Shown: in pieces, positions 1 through 12,517 of the stretch
Position numbering within the stretch: position 1 is the first letter of the stretch
How the letters are laid out: each line of letters opens with the position of its first letter
DNA from: Apostichopus japonicus
Taxonomy: Eukaryota > Echinodermata > Holothuroidea > Aspidochirotida > Stichopodidae
Assembly (NCBI RefSeq): GCF_037975245.1
Contig: NC_092567.1
Span: 12,002,376-12,066,375, forward strand
Direction: 5' to 3'
Length of the DNA stretch: 64,000 nucleotides
Notes under the pieces: model-generated
Told to the model about the DNA's origin: nothing
Seen by the model: the letters and a program-made list of their open reading frames with translations, nothing else
The model's database searches: none
Translations under genes and position numbers: made by a program

Positions 1-2334
1 ATATCCCCTTAAGATGTTTGCACAAATCGTAAATGGTACCAAAATTTGAAAATTTTAAAAGCAACGAACCCACAAAATCAACACAATTGCTACAATTGTT
101 GCTAGACCCGGGATTCTACGACTGTACCAATGAGCTCAACTTATTAATAGATGTACGTTTACTAAGTTTTTTGGTTGCTATATTACTTTTATTGTGTTAA
201 AAGTCGACTTGTAAGTTACCACCAAAGCTATTCCTATAACGTGAATTTTAGTAAGACTATAGCTCAGTTATGACAGCAGACTCCAGGCTACATAATTGTA
301 AATCTATTTGGTCGCTTTACTGATGTACACTTGCAACAAAATATACTTGATCATTATAAAGAGAGATCTAACACAACATGTTACGAATTCAGTTCGTAAA
401 AAGGCATTTATATCGTTTATTCAGCTTTGTGTAATGTAATTACGAATACAGAGAGTTTGGAAGTAAATCATCTTGATATATATAATTACGGGTGGACTTA
501 AAATCCTCCACAAAGAAAATATTCAGATTTAGACGCTGGCAGTGTAGAACTTTCCAGTCATTACCAAGGGCTTCAATCATCTTTAATGTTATCCTCGTTA
601 AGTCTAGCCTTCCATATCATACCATACCTATATCATACTGCATACACAACTTTCTAAATTCTAATCACTACTGCTTGTGCAATTCCACGTCTCTGATTGT
701 CTAATTTACAGGTTTATTTATAAATGGAAACTTCTCGAAACAGGAAACTATCTGTTCAGGGGTCGTAATACTTTGATTCAACAGGAAGTAATGAAGACAT
801 GTTGTTTCATTCCATACTGTGTGTGTATGTGAATTACATTGTATCACATCGTAACAGGGATAAGCATGATGAACCGTTCCGCCATTTTATAATGTCAAAT
901 TTTAGAGTCTGGAAAGTTAACGAAATAGTTCTAGGAGAGAAAATCAGAGTAGAGGTAAGATTTAATTGACCATCAAGGAGAACAAATTCCATTTCTAGCC
1001 AATTTCTATAAAAATAAAAAGAAATCACAGTATTAGACTGCAGAGCGAGGTAACGTTAGTTTCTACCGTTAACGTAGGTTTGCTTCGTATGACCAGTGTA
1101 TTTTGTACTTTACAAGAGGAGCTGTTTGATTTCAAATCAACTATAATGATGTCAAATGACCGTGACGTAGTTTGTTCCATATAGTGAAATGAATACATGA
1201 TATAGTTACATGTGTTTTATAACATTCATATCATGATACAAGCTGAAGCTGATATGAAACTGTACAATATTGTAAAGTAACTGTATTGTACTATGAATAA
1301 CACTTCATTTCATTAATTTGTTTAACTACAACTGCAATATTACAACATATGTTACCTTATTAAGTTACAGTTATACAAGAAAACTGCTGCATGGGGCCTT
1401 TTGTGCTTGTAATATATTGCATTGTACATAAAACCCGTGACTATGTGACATTGTACTGTAATAAGAGAAGTATTGAGTAAATTTTAATTAAGAGTTGAAC
1501 GTTAGTGCAGTCGGTTACGTGTTTAGACACACGTTTAGTGTAACTCGTAGTGTTGTAAAGGATTATTTCCATCCGATAACCAAATATGTCTGTAGTATCA
1601 GACTCAGTATGTACCTGACATTTTTTGCTGTCCGTCCTGTATTTGTATTGTTCCACATCTGCTGAAGAACTCGTCTTGTTCCTATGACAACATATGCTGG
1701 ACATGTAAATTTGTATTAAGGTTCATACATTTAGAGGCAATAGTACAGGCTGCAGGGGCACTTCTCCGTACAAAATTACAATCACCCCCCCCCCCCCGAG
1801 TCCCACCATTAAAGCAATAAAACACCATGCACCTTCTCTATTGGTGATTAAATGTGTTGCCTTGTCTAGAAGACATTGGTGCCCCAGCAGTGCTCCCTGA
1901 GAAAAAACTCCTGACGACATCACTGGTTATGAATCATAGGAACTCTGAACTCTCCATTAAATAGTTCAGATTCCGGAAATTTCACAAACAAGTTTCGGCT
2001 TTGTTATTATACTAGAATCGTCCACATTCATATTTCGTAACCAATCAGTGTTTAGGTTTTATCTAGCAAGTCCGAAACAGATATGGTACATGAATATTTC
2101 CAACTAGTTCACAAGCTTGGTTTTTCCATAAACTAAACGCTCTTATGTCCAATTTTCTAGTTTATTTGGCAAATTTTAGTAAGGTTATTAAGCTTCTTTT
2201 TATTGTACGTCCTTACCAGTTAGTGTTAAATAAGCAGATTTTCAACACAAACTGCAGTTTTAAGTATATATATATATTATTGTAAATAGAATACACATAT
2301 AATAAGTTATGTAGGCCTATGAAGTATACTGGCA
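1..2334. other. No recognisable gene; AT-rich non-coding DNA
   Basis: Only short open frames with no family features are present on either strand. A run of 13 C residues lies at 1785-1797. Around 250-290 a stretch looks like a tRNA A box (TAGCTCAGTT), but no B box follows at the right distance, so no tRNA is called. Confidence 0.6.
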
Positions 2335-2340
2335 CTAAGA

Positions 2341-2506
2341 GTTAGAGGACAGAAAGTGCAATTTATGTAGCATATGGCACATACAGTTAGAGGACAGATA
2401 CTGGTATTATAATGTTTGTATTCTTGAACATTAGAGGACATCAGGTGTCTGTATGATGTATGTTATGGAGGCCTATTTAGTATACTGGCATACATAGTTA
2501 GAGGAC
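2341..2506 (+). repeat. Short dispersed direct repeat, gttagaggac
   Basis: The 10-mer gttagaggac (or attagaggac) occurs at 2341, 2386, 2430 and 2497, with related flanks such as 'agtatactggca' and 'catatggcacatac'. Spacing is 44-67 bases, so this is a small decayed tandem repeat. Confidence 0.6.
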
Positions 2507-2510
2507 AAGA

Positions 2511-3364
2511 AGTGTAATTTATTTACCATTTGTTAATTCTTTCTGCAGTAAACATTATGCACTTAAATGTCACTCAATTAAGAGATCTCAGAAAGTCGTT
2601 CCATGGATTACTTCCGGTATTGTTGGTTCTGTAACTACAAAGCATTTCTTTACAGCCGCACTCCTTCAAACAAGCTTAAATACACCATTTTAAAACAAGT
2701 TGGCAACCAGTATTCGCGTAGCAAAGAAATCTAACTTTACGAACATTTTCTGTGAATAAATGACTGTCCTCAGGAAAACTTGGAATGTTATTAAGGAAAT
2801 CATTGGCAAAACGAAAGGATTCTGCCCGGGTTAATAATTATAAGCTTTTACATATAATGATAATGGAATTGAAAATGACCTTGAGGTTGCAAAGTATATC
2901 AATGATTACATCTCTAATATTAATCAAACTCTTGCTGACAAGATTCAATATTTAAAATAGTAAACAAGTAACGGAAAATGGCTGGGCATTTTAAACAATG
3001 GAAAGAGTAAAGACATTTATAGCGATAGCTGGATTCGGATCAGAGGTCTGTTTCGAACCCCGTTGTAGACATTAACTTACTTTGCTATTTTCTAAGATTT
3101 CATTTTGTGATGTTCGTATGGGCTGCAACCCCCGCCCCAAATTCCTACGCCTATGTCGATATGTATATTGTCATATGGCTACAACTCTAGCAACCTCGAA
3201 TTTCACGAAAAGTTTGGTTAGTGCTGTCACAATTGCTACTTGTAAAAGTGTAACTTTGCATCATGCAACACTTAGTATTATCCAATTAACACATATGACT
3301 GAATAACAGTAAACAGGGAGTAGTGCTCGACAGCATCATAACTCATAGTAAGTACTTTCATACT
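2511..3364. other. No recognisable gene
   Basis: No open frame with coding character was seen. At 3119-3156 a short piece (gggctgcaacccccgcc followed by cctacgcctatg) matches a stretch near 9850-9895 inside a transposon. It is probably the end of a related mobile element. Confidence 0.5.
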
Positions 3365-4729
3365 GTAGCATAATAGGGTTGCTGCACTTGGTACAGGGGA
3401 ACAAAAATATAGCAACCAATAACGTAGAATATGAGGATTGCTACACTTGATACAGGGTGACAACACTATAGCAAATACAAATGTAACATATTAGGATTGC
3501 TACACTGGGAACAAAACTATAGCTACCACTAATGTAGAATATGAGGATTGGTACACTTGATACAGGGAGACAACACTATAGCAAATACTAATGTAGCATA
3601 TTAGGATTGCTACTCTTGGTACAGGGGAACAACACTATAGCAGATACTAATGTAAAATATGAGGATTGCAACACTGGGAACAAAACTATAGCTACCACTA
3701 ATGTAGAATATGAGGATTGCTACACATGATACAGTGAGATTCAACTATAGCAACCACTGAAGTAGCATGTTGGGGTTGCTACACTTGGTACAGGGAGACA
3801 ACACTATAGTAAACACTACTGTAGCATATTAAATTGCTACAGTTGATTTAGGGGAACAAAACTTATAGCAAATACTAATGTATCATGTAAAGATTGCTAC
3901 ACTTGATACAGGGGAACAAAACTATAGCAACTTATAATGTAACATATTAGGATTGCTACACTTGATACAGGGGAACAAAATTATAGCAAATACTATTGTA
4001 GCATATTAGGATTTCTACACTTGATAAAGGGGAACAAAACTATAGAAACTACTAATGTAACATATTATGATTGATGTACTTAATATTAGGGGAAAAAAAC
4101 TATAGCAAACACTAATGTAGCATAGGGTTACTACAATATGTTCAGAGGAACACAACTATAGCAACTATTAATGTAACATATGAGGGTTGCTTCACTTGGT
4201 ACAGGGGAACAAAACTATAGCAACTACTTATGTAGAATATGAGGATTGCTACACTTGATAAAAGGGAACAAAAATATTGCAACTACTAATGTAACATATT
4301 AGGGTTGCTACACTTGATACAGGGAAACAAAACTACAAATACCTACGTAGAATATTATAATTGCTACACTTGGTACATGGGAACAAAAATATAGCAACTA
4401 CTAATGTACCATATTAGGATTGCTGCACTTGATACAGGGAACAACAATATAGCAACTACTAATGTAGCATATTAGGATTGCTACACTTAGTGCAGGAAAA
4501 CAAAGCTATAGCAACTACTAATGTAACATATTAGGAAACGCTACACTTGATACAGGGAACAAAACTATGGCAACTACTATTGTAACATATTAGGATAGCT
4601 AGACTTGGTACATGTGGGGAACAAAACTATGGCAACTACTAATGTTATATATAACGATTGCCACACTTGAAACAGGGGAACAAAACTATAGCAACTACTG
4701 ATGTAGCATATTAGGATTGCTATAATTGG
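3365..4729 (+). repeat. Minisatellite, about 59-bp unit, about 23 copies
   Basis: A head-to-tail array whose unit reads roughly 'ggattgctacacttgatac' + 'aggggaacaaaactatagc' + 'aactactaatgtagcatatta'. Copies differ by several substitutions and by 1-4 base indels, especially in the number of G residues after 'ataca'. Divergence between neighbours suggests an old array. No open frame runs through it. Confidence 0.93.
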
Positions 4730-6632
4730 TTACATATAAACAGCATGTCTTTCCTTTTCCTTCGTCAAGTATTCTTTCGTTTGTTGTATTGTTATTAATA
4801 TACTCCTATCTTTTCTATTCCCTTTTTTTGTATTGCTTTTCTTTATGTTTGCTACCATTTCTGTTAATTGGATTTGCACGAAAAGATACGAGTGGCCTCT
4901 TCAGCTCTACTCCATTTGTTTTGTTTTGATATGTTTTCCAACCTTCCAACACACTGTTAAACTTACAGCGGGAAAAATAGAAAATGAAACCGAATTCAAT
5001 CAGTTTAGATATTGTTTGGATTTCTCCGGCAAAGGAAATGACCGTGCTAGGAGTATTTCTAATAAATATATATAAGCAATGTTTGGATTTATAGTTATTG
5101 CATCCTTCCGCCAGTTCAACCGCCAGCGCATCGTAGACATTATTGACCTCACATTATGATAATATCATGTATGTTATGAATATATATGTATCGCGTGTTG
5201 TAGGGCAGTATCTTTTCCGGGTTTCCACACTTCACTAAACTATATATATGTGCTGTATTATGACATACACTCTCAACGATGAAGCTGTCAGCAGAAATCC
5301 ATAGTGGTTAATATACACCACAGTGCCGTCTTTTACTTTATTTTATGGGAAGATTGGATCAGGCGAATTGGAGTGTACGTAGCAAATGACTAAAGTTACT
5401 TTTGACCTCATGTACAGGCCCAGTAATGATTAAGTATCAGCTCAATCCAATTAGCGCAACGTTGTGTATAATATATGATTTGCCTGTCATAGAATTAAGC
5501 TAGTTGTAGTAGTACTTTATTTACCTCTCTGTCGTTACAGACCAGTCTAGCAGGTTACAACTCATTTGGTTTTATTGCAGGGTAATAATATAGCGATAGA
5601 GTTGTTAACATTAACGCTTGTCCCTCACTACTCAGACACATTGGTATTGTTTCACACTACATCACTGCCGTAACTTGTAGGCCTATATCAATTATTAGGA
5701 ATGTTTGGGGCAAAGAGTAGCTATTTGCGATCCACATTTTGATTTGGTGTAATTCTGTTTATAGATATTTATTTAAAGTTACCTTTTGTTATCGTTTGGA
5801 ACTATATGTCAAGCAGGTTCCCTTGTGTCACTCTAAGTTTGACCTCTTTCAAGGAGAACGGCAGGGAGGGGACATCTTGTAATTTTACTGCTGAGAGGGA
5901 GAAAATAAGATAGGACGTAATATTTATAGTGGTTATGGACACTTCAATATACTGTCTTGAAAATCAATAAATTATTCAAATTATTTAATACAACATAATC
6001 TCAGGAAGTAAAGCCCATTATAATATGAAGATAAAAACTATTAAATTCCACTTAGTACTGGTTCTTGTCAAAATCACTATGCATTTGTGTGTCCGAAATC
6101 CTTAGTGCATAAGCTTTGTACAATCTCGTGAAGCATATAGCGTATGCATATGAACTATGTACGTGATCTAACACTGTAGCTACATACCCGTACGTATACA
6201 TCCGTCAGTTTCAACCTACTTTCCTGATTGCGCACTAGAGAAATCGTTGCTGAATAAGGAAGTGCATCTGGAAAGTAGCCTACGATAGTAACCTATAGAC
6301 TAAAGCTGTATGTTTACAATGTAACTTTATTTACAACTATAAAAAAGAGAAACTAGGGGCAAATAAAATTCAGGTGTCTCACACTGTGTTAAAACCGTAA
6401 AAACTTGGACGAAAATTTGAAATTAGGGATGATAGTAAAATGATTCTGCTGAAAATATCACTTTTAAATATTCACAACAAATCGAGACGTTTCACGTTTG
6501 GTGGAGAACAATATTGAGCGAGAGTTACATGACAAATGAAGATGCATATACCGCTTCCTTGAGTTTGATATTCATGGCAGCTATTCTTGCTCGAAGAGTA
6601 TCCTTAAATCAAATACAAACCATGGAAGGGTA
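4730..6632. other. No recognisable gene
   Basis: AT-rich DNA without a convincing exon. Overlapping frames at 4726-5075 consist largely of Phe/Leu/Ser from T-rich sequence and show no domain. Confidence 0.5.
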
Positions 6633-6633
6633 G

Positions 6634-7088
6634 TGCTGTCCCCTCCTCCCTCCTCCCTCCTCCCTCCTCCCTCCTCCCTCCTCCCTCCTCCCTCCTCCCT
6701 CCTCCCTCCTCCCTCCTCCCTCCTCCCTCCTCCCTCCTCCCTCTTCCCTCCTCCCTCCTCCCTCCTCCCTCCTCCCTCATCACCCATCACCCATCACCCA
6801 TCACCCATCCCTCGTCCCTCATCCCTCATCCCTCATCCCTCCTCATCCCTCCTCATCCCTCCTCATCCCTCCTCAACCTTCCTCATCCCTCCTCATCCCT
6901 CCTCATCCCTCCTCATCCCTCCTCATCCCTCCTCATCCCTCCTCATCCATCCTCATCCCTCCCTATCCCTCCCTATCCCTCCCTATCCCTCCCTATCCCT
7001 CCCTATCCCTCCTCCCTCCTCCCTCATCCCTCCTCCCTCATCCCTCCTCCCTCATCCCTCCTCCCTCCTCCCTCCTCCCTCCTCCCCC
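6634..7088. repeat. Pyrimidine-strand satellite: 7-bp (CCTCCCT)n passing into 10-bp units
   Basis: About 450 bases almost free of G on this strand. The array starts as 7-bp CCTCCCT repeats, passes through ATCACCC copies, then becomes 10-bp CCTCATCCCT and CCCTATCCCT units before returning to the 7-bp form. This looks like stepwise expansion of variants. A 155-codon open frame across it is an artefact of the repeat. Confidence 0.95.
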
Positions 7089-7487
7089 TCGCGTCATTAG
7101 TGTATAAATTTAGTAACTGACGTTTCCCTGCTAGTATTGCCTCTGCTTCGGTTGGATAATTATGAATATATTTGTTATGTTACTAAGTTTACTGAAGAAA
7201 TGACTCATATTTAAAAACGTTTTACAAATAAAAGAAAACAGTATATAAATGTTACCCAAATACTCAAATCAGGACGTATGGCACATCAGTTATACGACAG
7301 GTTTTACTGGGTGATCACGGTAATACATGAAGTAGTGGATGTGTTTCGCAAAAAATCTTTGTATATCGGATTGATGTCTGCACAATTTGGATATATTTAC
7401 TGGTTTTGTAATATAATTCAGATACTGTCACAATTACCTTAGATTTACAAAGGCTTGATATATTGCTATGGCATTGTATGTTCATCA
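7089..7487. other. No recognisable gene
   Basis: Short stretch between two repeat arrays; nothing with coding character. Confidence 0.5.
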
Positions 7488-8636
7488 ACACTTCCACAAA
7501 CATAGTTGGACACAACCTCCCACTTCCAGGGCCATTCGATACCAGAACCAATGTTCAAGGATTGAATATAACAATAAAAAGGATTTCATTATTATTGAAA
7601 ATAGAGGTCATTGAGTCAATGATATTTACACCAGAACAAAGGACATCCAATTAAACCCTAAGTAGGTAAGTAAATACGGTTAACTTATTGTACTAATCAA
7701 TGAAGGAATTAAGTGAGGTGGGTATAGTGCAAGACCTGGTGACAAAAAGGAATCCACCACTCCCCTCCACACACACACACGCACACGCTAGAACGCACTT
7801 ACTGTCAATTTATATCCAAGTTGTTCCATTTGAGTGCATGTGACATGTGTGTGTGTGTGACTTCCATTCGCTGTTGATTTTGAACTCTTCTATGTGGTTT
7901 GCTGTCTTCTTTGTTAATAGTTAATAGATTGTACTAATCAATGAAGGAATTAAGAAAGGTTAGTTACCGTACTCGCCCCTCACTACAGTAAATGGGTCAC
8001 GTGTCACACGTCGGATGAGACAGCTATCTACAACTAAAAAACCTATACTTGCACAAGTACCTAGAAGGTATATTGAATCAACATACTGTACTAATCAATG
8101 AAGGACTTAAAGGTGGTTGATAGTTTGAACTTAGCTGTGTGTCTGCTTTCTTGTGTGTTCCTCACCACTTCCACAAACATAGTTGGACACAACCTCCCAC
8201 TTCCAGGACCATTCGATACCAGAACCAATGATCAAGGATTGGATATAACATAAAAAGGATTTCCATATTATTGAAACTAGAGGTCATTGAGTCAATGATA
8301 TTTACACCAATACAACAGGACATCCACTTGAACCCTGATTAGGTAAGTAAATACGGTTAACATATTGTACTAATCAATGAAGGAATTAAGGGAGATGGGT
8401 ATAGTACAGAACCTGGTGACAAAAAGGGAATCCATCACTCCCGCCCCCCCCCCCCCCCTACGGCTACACACAGACACAGACACGCTAGAACGCATTGAGT
8501 GTCAATTTGTATCCAAGTTGTTCCATTTTGAGTGCATGTGACATGTGTGTTTGTGTGTGACTTCCATTCACTGTTGATTTTGAACTCTTCTATGTAGTTT
8601 GCTTTCTTCTTTGTTTAATAGTTAATATATTGTACT
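7488..8636 (+). repeat. Tandem array of ~0.68-kb units (left part)
   Basis: A long block beginning near 7488 (cttccacaaacatagttgg) recurs near 8163. A second block beginning at 7931 (gtactaatcaatgaaggaat, then tactcgcccctcactacag) recurs at 10560 and, diverged, near 11100. Subtracting the transposon insertion, the units lie about 675-700 bases apart. The motif gtactaatcaatgaagg appears several times per unit. CA/TG runs and an 11-C run lie inside. No coding frame is conserved between copies. Confidence 0.85.
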
Positions 8637-8680
8637 CAGGTGCGTATCCAGGGGGGCGTTGGGGGCGCGCGCCCCCCGGG

Positions 8681-8847
8681 TAAGGAAAAGAGGAGAGAAA
8701 AAAAGAGAAGAAAAAAGGGAAAAGGAGGGGGGAAAAGAAAAGGAGGAGAGGAAGGAAGGGAAAAGAAAAAGAAAAAGAGAGAAAAAGGAGAAAAGGAGGG
8801 AGTAGAAGATAGCCAAGGCCTCGGGAAGAGAAAGAGGAACAGTCATA
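8681..8847 (+). repeat. Polypurine (GA) tract, about 165 bases
   Basis: Nearly uninterrupted A and G just inside the left end of the transposon. It generates long but meaningless Lys/Arg/Glu/Gly frames (and Ser/Phe/Leu on the other strand). It could form triplex DNA; that is inference. Confidence 0.85.
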
Positions 8848-9127
8848 GTTAAGCGCTGATCCCTATTATATACACAGGGTAGCCAGTGACAGATCAAGGA
8901 TTACGGAGGGGGTGTGCACCTCACCCTACCCCTTACACCGACAACTCCATTTTTGACGTTTCAATTTTTTATCTCTCACTAATGTATCTATATAAATACT
9001 ATATATGGTCTATCATAACGCGTGTGTGTGTATGGACGCCTTAAACAATTGTACAATTGTGCTATATGGAACCAACTGTGGCTGGTCTTCAACTCGACCG
9101 AGTCGAGTTTAAGAACATGACGCATTT

Positions 9128-9372
9128 CAGGAAGGGGGCGACCGCCCCCCCCCCCGAGCAAATTTTCTTTATGACATCGCTAGTAATTTCAAAATATACA
9201 ATGCTTAGATGCAACTTACAAGGCCTGGAAAGTGTCATTTCCAGCGATCTGGGAGGCATTTTCGGCCAAAATTTTTAATGTACGCTTCGCGCCAACTCAT
9301 GGTGGCGCTTCGCTTAGATATTTTGCCTACAGGCTTCGCCCCTCCCTTGGCAATTACTCGCTACACGCCTGT
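9128..9372 (+). mobile_element. Nested hAT-like MITE inside the larger transposon
   Basis: The right end (ctacacgcctg) is the inverse complement of the left end seen at 53571 (caggcgcgtagcga). The left end at 9128 (caggaagggggcgaccgcc) matches the same element with a short deletion. It carries the shared core at 9220-9320 (aggcctggaaagtgtcattt to cgcttagata). Exact left boundary uncertain. Confidence 0.5.
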
Positions 9373-10559
9373 TCGAATTTGTAAAGCAAAGAGCGTATAT
9401 AACATCATATCAGTGAGCAATGCATGCATGTTCCACGATGAACAGCCTCAAAAACTGTCTATGTGTGTAGTTAAAGGCGTAGGAGCCCAATTGGATTTGG
9501 GGGCTGTAATGACTTGCACGAAAAAAAGCGTTCAACATACCGATGCCAATATCATATAAGCAAGCATCGGTCATTACATTGCATGGCATAGTGTACCTTA
9601 CGGTCCGTCAAAGTTGCACATTATACCGCCGGATGTTAATGTAAACAACCAAATGTCTTATGTAGATGGAGAAAAAGCATACAGATCCATTTATGTCAAA
9701 ACTCTTTTACAGTAGTAATGTCGGCCAAGCTTAGACCTTTATTTTAATTACCAACGAGATCATTTTTAAGCTATTCATTGCTATTTATTTTTCTTTCAGT
9801 AGGTGCCCGAAAAAGTGGGAAAAATTTGGTTGCGGGGGGGGGGGGGTGGGCTGCAGCCCCCGCCTCCTACGAGACCTACGCCTATGTGTGTAGTGTTCGG
9901 TTTCGATATACCTGATATCGGAAATATCTGCTATTTTTCGTTTCCTTCAACCAAGTTTTATAATAGCCATTATAAGAGGTTGCAATATTTCTACACCAAT
10001 AAATTAACTGTGTCGGAATTTTCAAAAATTTCTGACCAACATTCTTCATCATACTTTCCTTTACTCGTCTTGACCTGTCTGTTAGCGGTTCAAGGAGGTT
10101 TTTCTATATTGCTTGTCCATAGATTGAATTTTCTGCAACATTATGGGTATGTTTTGAAGTGATTTTATTCACGAGAAATGGGAATTTTCAAATTCTCAAC
10201 AAATAATGGGCTTAAAACCTTCAAAAGTGGGGCTTTCGGATATTGTGGGCCGTGACGTAGAACCACCTACAAAAGCAATGATCCATAGGACATGCAATGA
10301 GGTCGAACATGGTGTGTGACTGGTGACAATCTTCAAAAAGGTTATGGATGGAAAAAAAAAACTTTTGGGAAATACTTGGTTATCAGGCAAAAGTGTACAT
10401 CTGGTTGGTCATTTTCAAGCCCGATAAGTGCCATTTCCGGTGATCTGGGGGGTATCAAAATCAGAAATTTTCTTCTACGCTCCGCGCCAACCGATGGTGG
10501 CGCTCCGCTTAGATAGTACTTCGCGCCCCCCGAGTTAGAAAATCCTGGATACGCGCCTG

Positions 10560-10745
10560 GTACTAATCAATGAAGGAACTGAAAAATGTTAGTTAACGTA
10601 CTCGCCCCTCACTACAGTAAATGGGTCACGTGTCACACGTCGGATGAGACAGCAATCTACAACTAAGAAACCTTTACTTGCACAAGTATCTAGAAAGTAT
10701 ATGAAGTATATGATTGTACTAATCAATAAAGGAATTTAGAAATAA
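10560..10745 (+). repeat. Tandem ~0.68-kb array, continuation after the transposon
   Basis: Repeats the block at 7931: gtactaatcaatgaagg, then tactcgcccctcactacag, gggtcacgtgtcacacgtc and tcggatgagacagc, with few changes. Confidence 0.85.
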
Positions 10746-10909
10746 GGGGTTAATCAACGGTCTAGCGTGCATTACTCACAGGATTAATGCACGATCGGGG
10801 TAATGCAAGCGATGCACTCGGGCTCCGCCCTCGTGCATCCAACGATAGCATTAACACCCGGAGTGCATTAATCATGTGAGTAACGCACGTTAGACCGTTC
10901 ATTAACCCC
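10746..10909. mobile_element. Palindromic 164-bp MITE with 47-bp arms
   Basis: The arms at 10746-10792 and 10863-10909 are inverse complements with 4 mismatches, beginning ggggttaat and containing cggtcta. The middle (gatgcactcgggctccgcc and beyond) is again partly self-complementary, so nearly the whole element folds on itself. No clear target duplication was seen. The sub-motif tactcacaggattaa occurs again at 11021-11035 in a degenerate copy. Confidence 0.8.
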
Positions 10910-11002
10910 GTTCATTCATACACTACCATTTGTGTGGGGGAAAATCATAAAACAAAACATTTTTGGTTACATATAACCAAAGATTTATTAAAGTGATGCC
11001 CC

Positions 11003-11050
11003 TTAATTTTACCGTGCGGTACTCACAGGATTAACCACGGTCAGCTGACC
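11003..11050 (+). repeat. Degenerate half-copy of the palindromic MITE
   Basis: The stretch cgtgcggtactcacaggatt (11013 onward) followed by aaccacggtca parallels one arm of the element at 10746. The opposite arm is missing. Confidence 0.45.
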
Positions 11051-11096
11051 TGAATGGACCAATAGGATTTAGGAATCTTTACTAAGTATGAATGAA

Positions 11097-11330
11097 GGTC
11101 AGTTAACGTATCCGCCCCACCATACAGTAAATAGGTCACGTGTCACCAGTCGGATGAGACAGCTATCTACAACTAAAAAACCTATACTTGCATAAGTACC
11201 TACAAAGTTTATTAAGTCAATATATTGTACTAATCAATGAAGGAATTAAGAAAGGTGGATGGTAGTTTAAACTAAGCTCTGTGTTTGCTTTCTTGTTTGT
11301 TCGTTACCACTTCCCCAATGATATTATAGC
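11097..11330 (+). repeat. Tandem ~0.68-kb array, last diverged copy
   Basis: Matches the block at 7931-8150: gtcacgtgtcaccagtcgg, gagacagctatctacaac, gtactaatcaatgaaggaat and a final 'gtttgctttcttg' piece. The array then ends. Confidence 0.75.
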
Positions 11331-11477
11331 GTGACGTATTACGGGGTGTAACATCCCCTGACAAGACTTTTGGTAATGGAGTCTCTCTTTTGTTTTCACC
11401 ATGCTCATTAACCTGTGCGTATTATGTGCGTGTGTTTGTGCCTTCTGTTACTGTTATTTGTCATACAGCTTCTAAAG

Positions 11478-11525
11478 AGGATTCTGCTAGGATCAAAACG
11501 TCAGGCCCACTTACTTTTACACATG
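11478..11525 (-). repeat. Half-copy of the inverted-repeat element found at 38381
   Basis: The stretch ggattctgctaggatcaaaa followed by cgtcaggcccacttac and ttttacacatg is one arm of the element at 38381-38501 with a few changes. No partner arm lies nearby. Confidence 0.65.
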
Positions 11526-12327
11526 TTTCGTTCTCGAAATCTTCCTTCGTGTAACATGTTCTTGTAGTAACATGATTTTCAGATGTTGTTCGAGTGTCTC
11601 GAATGCATTTTTGTTTAAGGATTGAGGTATTATTAGAAATGACTGGAAAATTGCGAGAGTGAGAAATGAAAGAAATACAGACATTCACTACTTATGTACT
11701 GTAAAGCTTCTGTGAAAACCTATACCTAACTGCATGTCCTCGAGATCTATTTCGGTGTAGCCTACCTCACAAAAGCTGCATTTTAAATGTATGTTTAGAG
11801 GATTGATTCGCATTAAGTATAGAAACTCATAACCTTACTAATTTTGCAGGTTACTACCTGCAGTAAAAATAAAGGTTGGATGGCACATTGCAAAGATCCG
11901 CATGTAAAATGTAGTTTTACTTTCTGAAAAGGTCCCAAATACATGACGTACATGTGAGCATGCGTAGAAGCTGTAAATACGGTGATACGACCATAATCGA
12001 TGTTGTTGACCACAAATCCATATTGGCCGTTCACTATATTGATATAGCGGGGAACATTTAAATGTGGCTCAGGCGACGAATGAATTGTATTCAAAGAAAA
12101 AGAAAACTAGTTTAACGTAAGACTCCAGCGGTACGTTAGAGTTATAACTGACATACTTATGTAAGGTACTAATTGAGAGGGCGAAATTAAACAACCTGCT
12201 ATCATATAAGCAAATTATGGCTGCTAAGAAGGAGCATGAGGGCAAGGGGAGAGGAGATGGGAGGAAATTATATAACACCGTTATCTCGCGTATGTCTAAT
12301 GAACGAGAAATAACACATTTCTCAAAT
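11526..12327. other. No recognisable gene
   Basis: Short unrelated frames on both strands; none has family features or paired splice sites. Confidence 0.45.
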
Positions 12328-12517
12328 ACACTCTAAGAAAAAAGGGTTCTAGAGGGGGTTCTCGAAATGAAGAATGGTTCTCGTCAGAACCATGTGCCCT
12401 TGTAGAACCCATAAAGGTTCTTGATTGATTTCTACTTGGTTCCATACCCACACAGAAAAGGTTCTGGGTACAAGATGGTTCCACAAAGAACCCCTAATTG
12501 CACGAATAGGGGTTCTA
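12328..12517. mobile_element. GGTTCT-rich MITE, partial
   Basis: Starts with acactctaagaaaa, the inverse complement of the right end of the element at 21085-21580, and contains many ggttct/agaacc motifs in both orientations. The right end is degenerate. No coding capacity. Confidence 0.65.

Larger units (their letters stand above)
8637..10559. mobile_element. 1,923-bp DNA transposon with TIRs and 5-bp target duplication, non-autonomous
   Basis: The left end reads caggtgcgtatccagg and the right end is its inverse complement with one mismatch (cctggatacgcgcctg). The direct repeat gtact flanks it at 8632-8636 and 10560-10564. Uninterrupted copies of the surrounding array read 'attgtactaatcaatg', which is the empty site. 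The interior has no transposase frame: it holds a long polypurine stretch, at least one nested element and two copies of a ~100-bp core shared with MITEs elsewhere in this window. The C-rich hAT-like ends with a 5-bp duplication suggest a hAT relative of the 5-bp-TSD type; the superfamily is inference. Confidence 0.88.

Noticed and set aside
245-300. tRNA-like A box (TAGCTCAGTT)
   Set aside because: No B box, acceptor pairing or cloverleaf could be built.
6581-7100. Long Pro/Ser/Leu-rich frame (plus) and Gly/Arg/Glu frame (minus)
   Set aside because: Both are translations of a short tandem repeat with no other coding sign.
8622-8897. Lys/Arg/Glu-rich frame and its Ser/Phe/Leu mirror
   Set aside because: Polypurine tract inside a transposon.
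9057-9559. Two plus-strand frames of 73 and 116 codons
   Set aside because: They lie across nested MITE sequence and the shared non-coding core.
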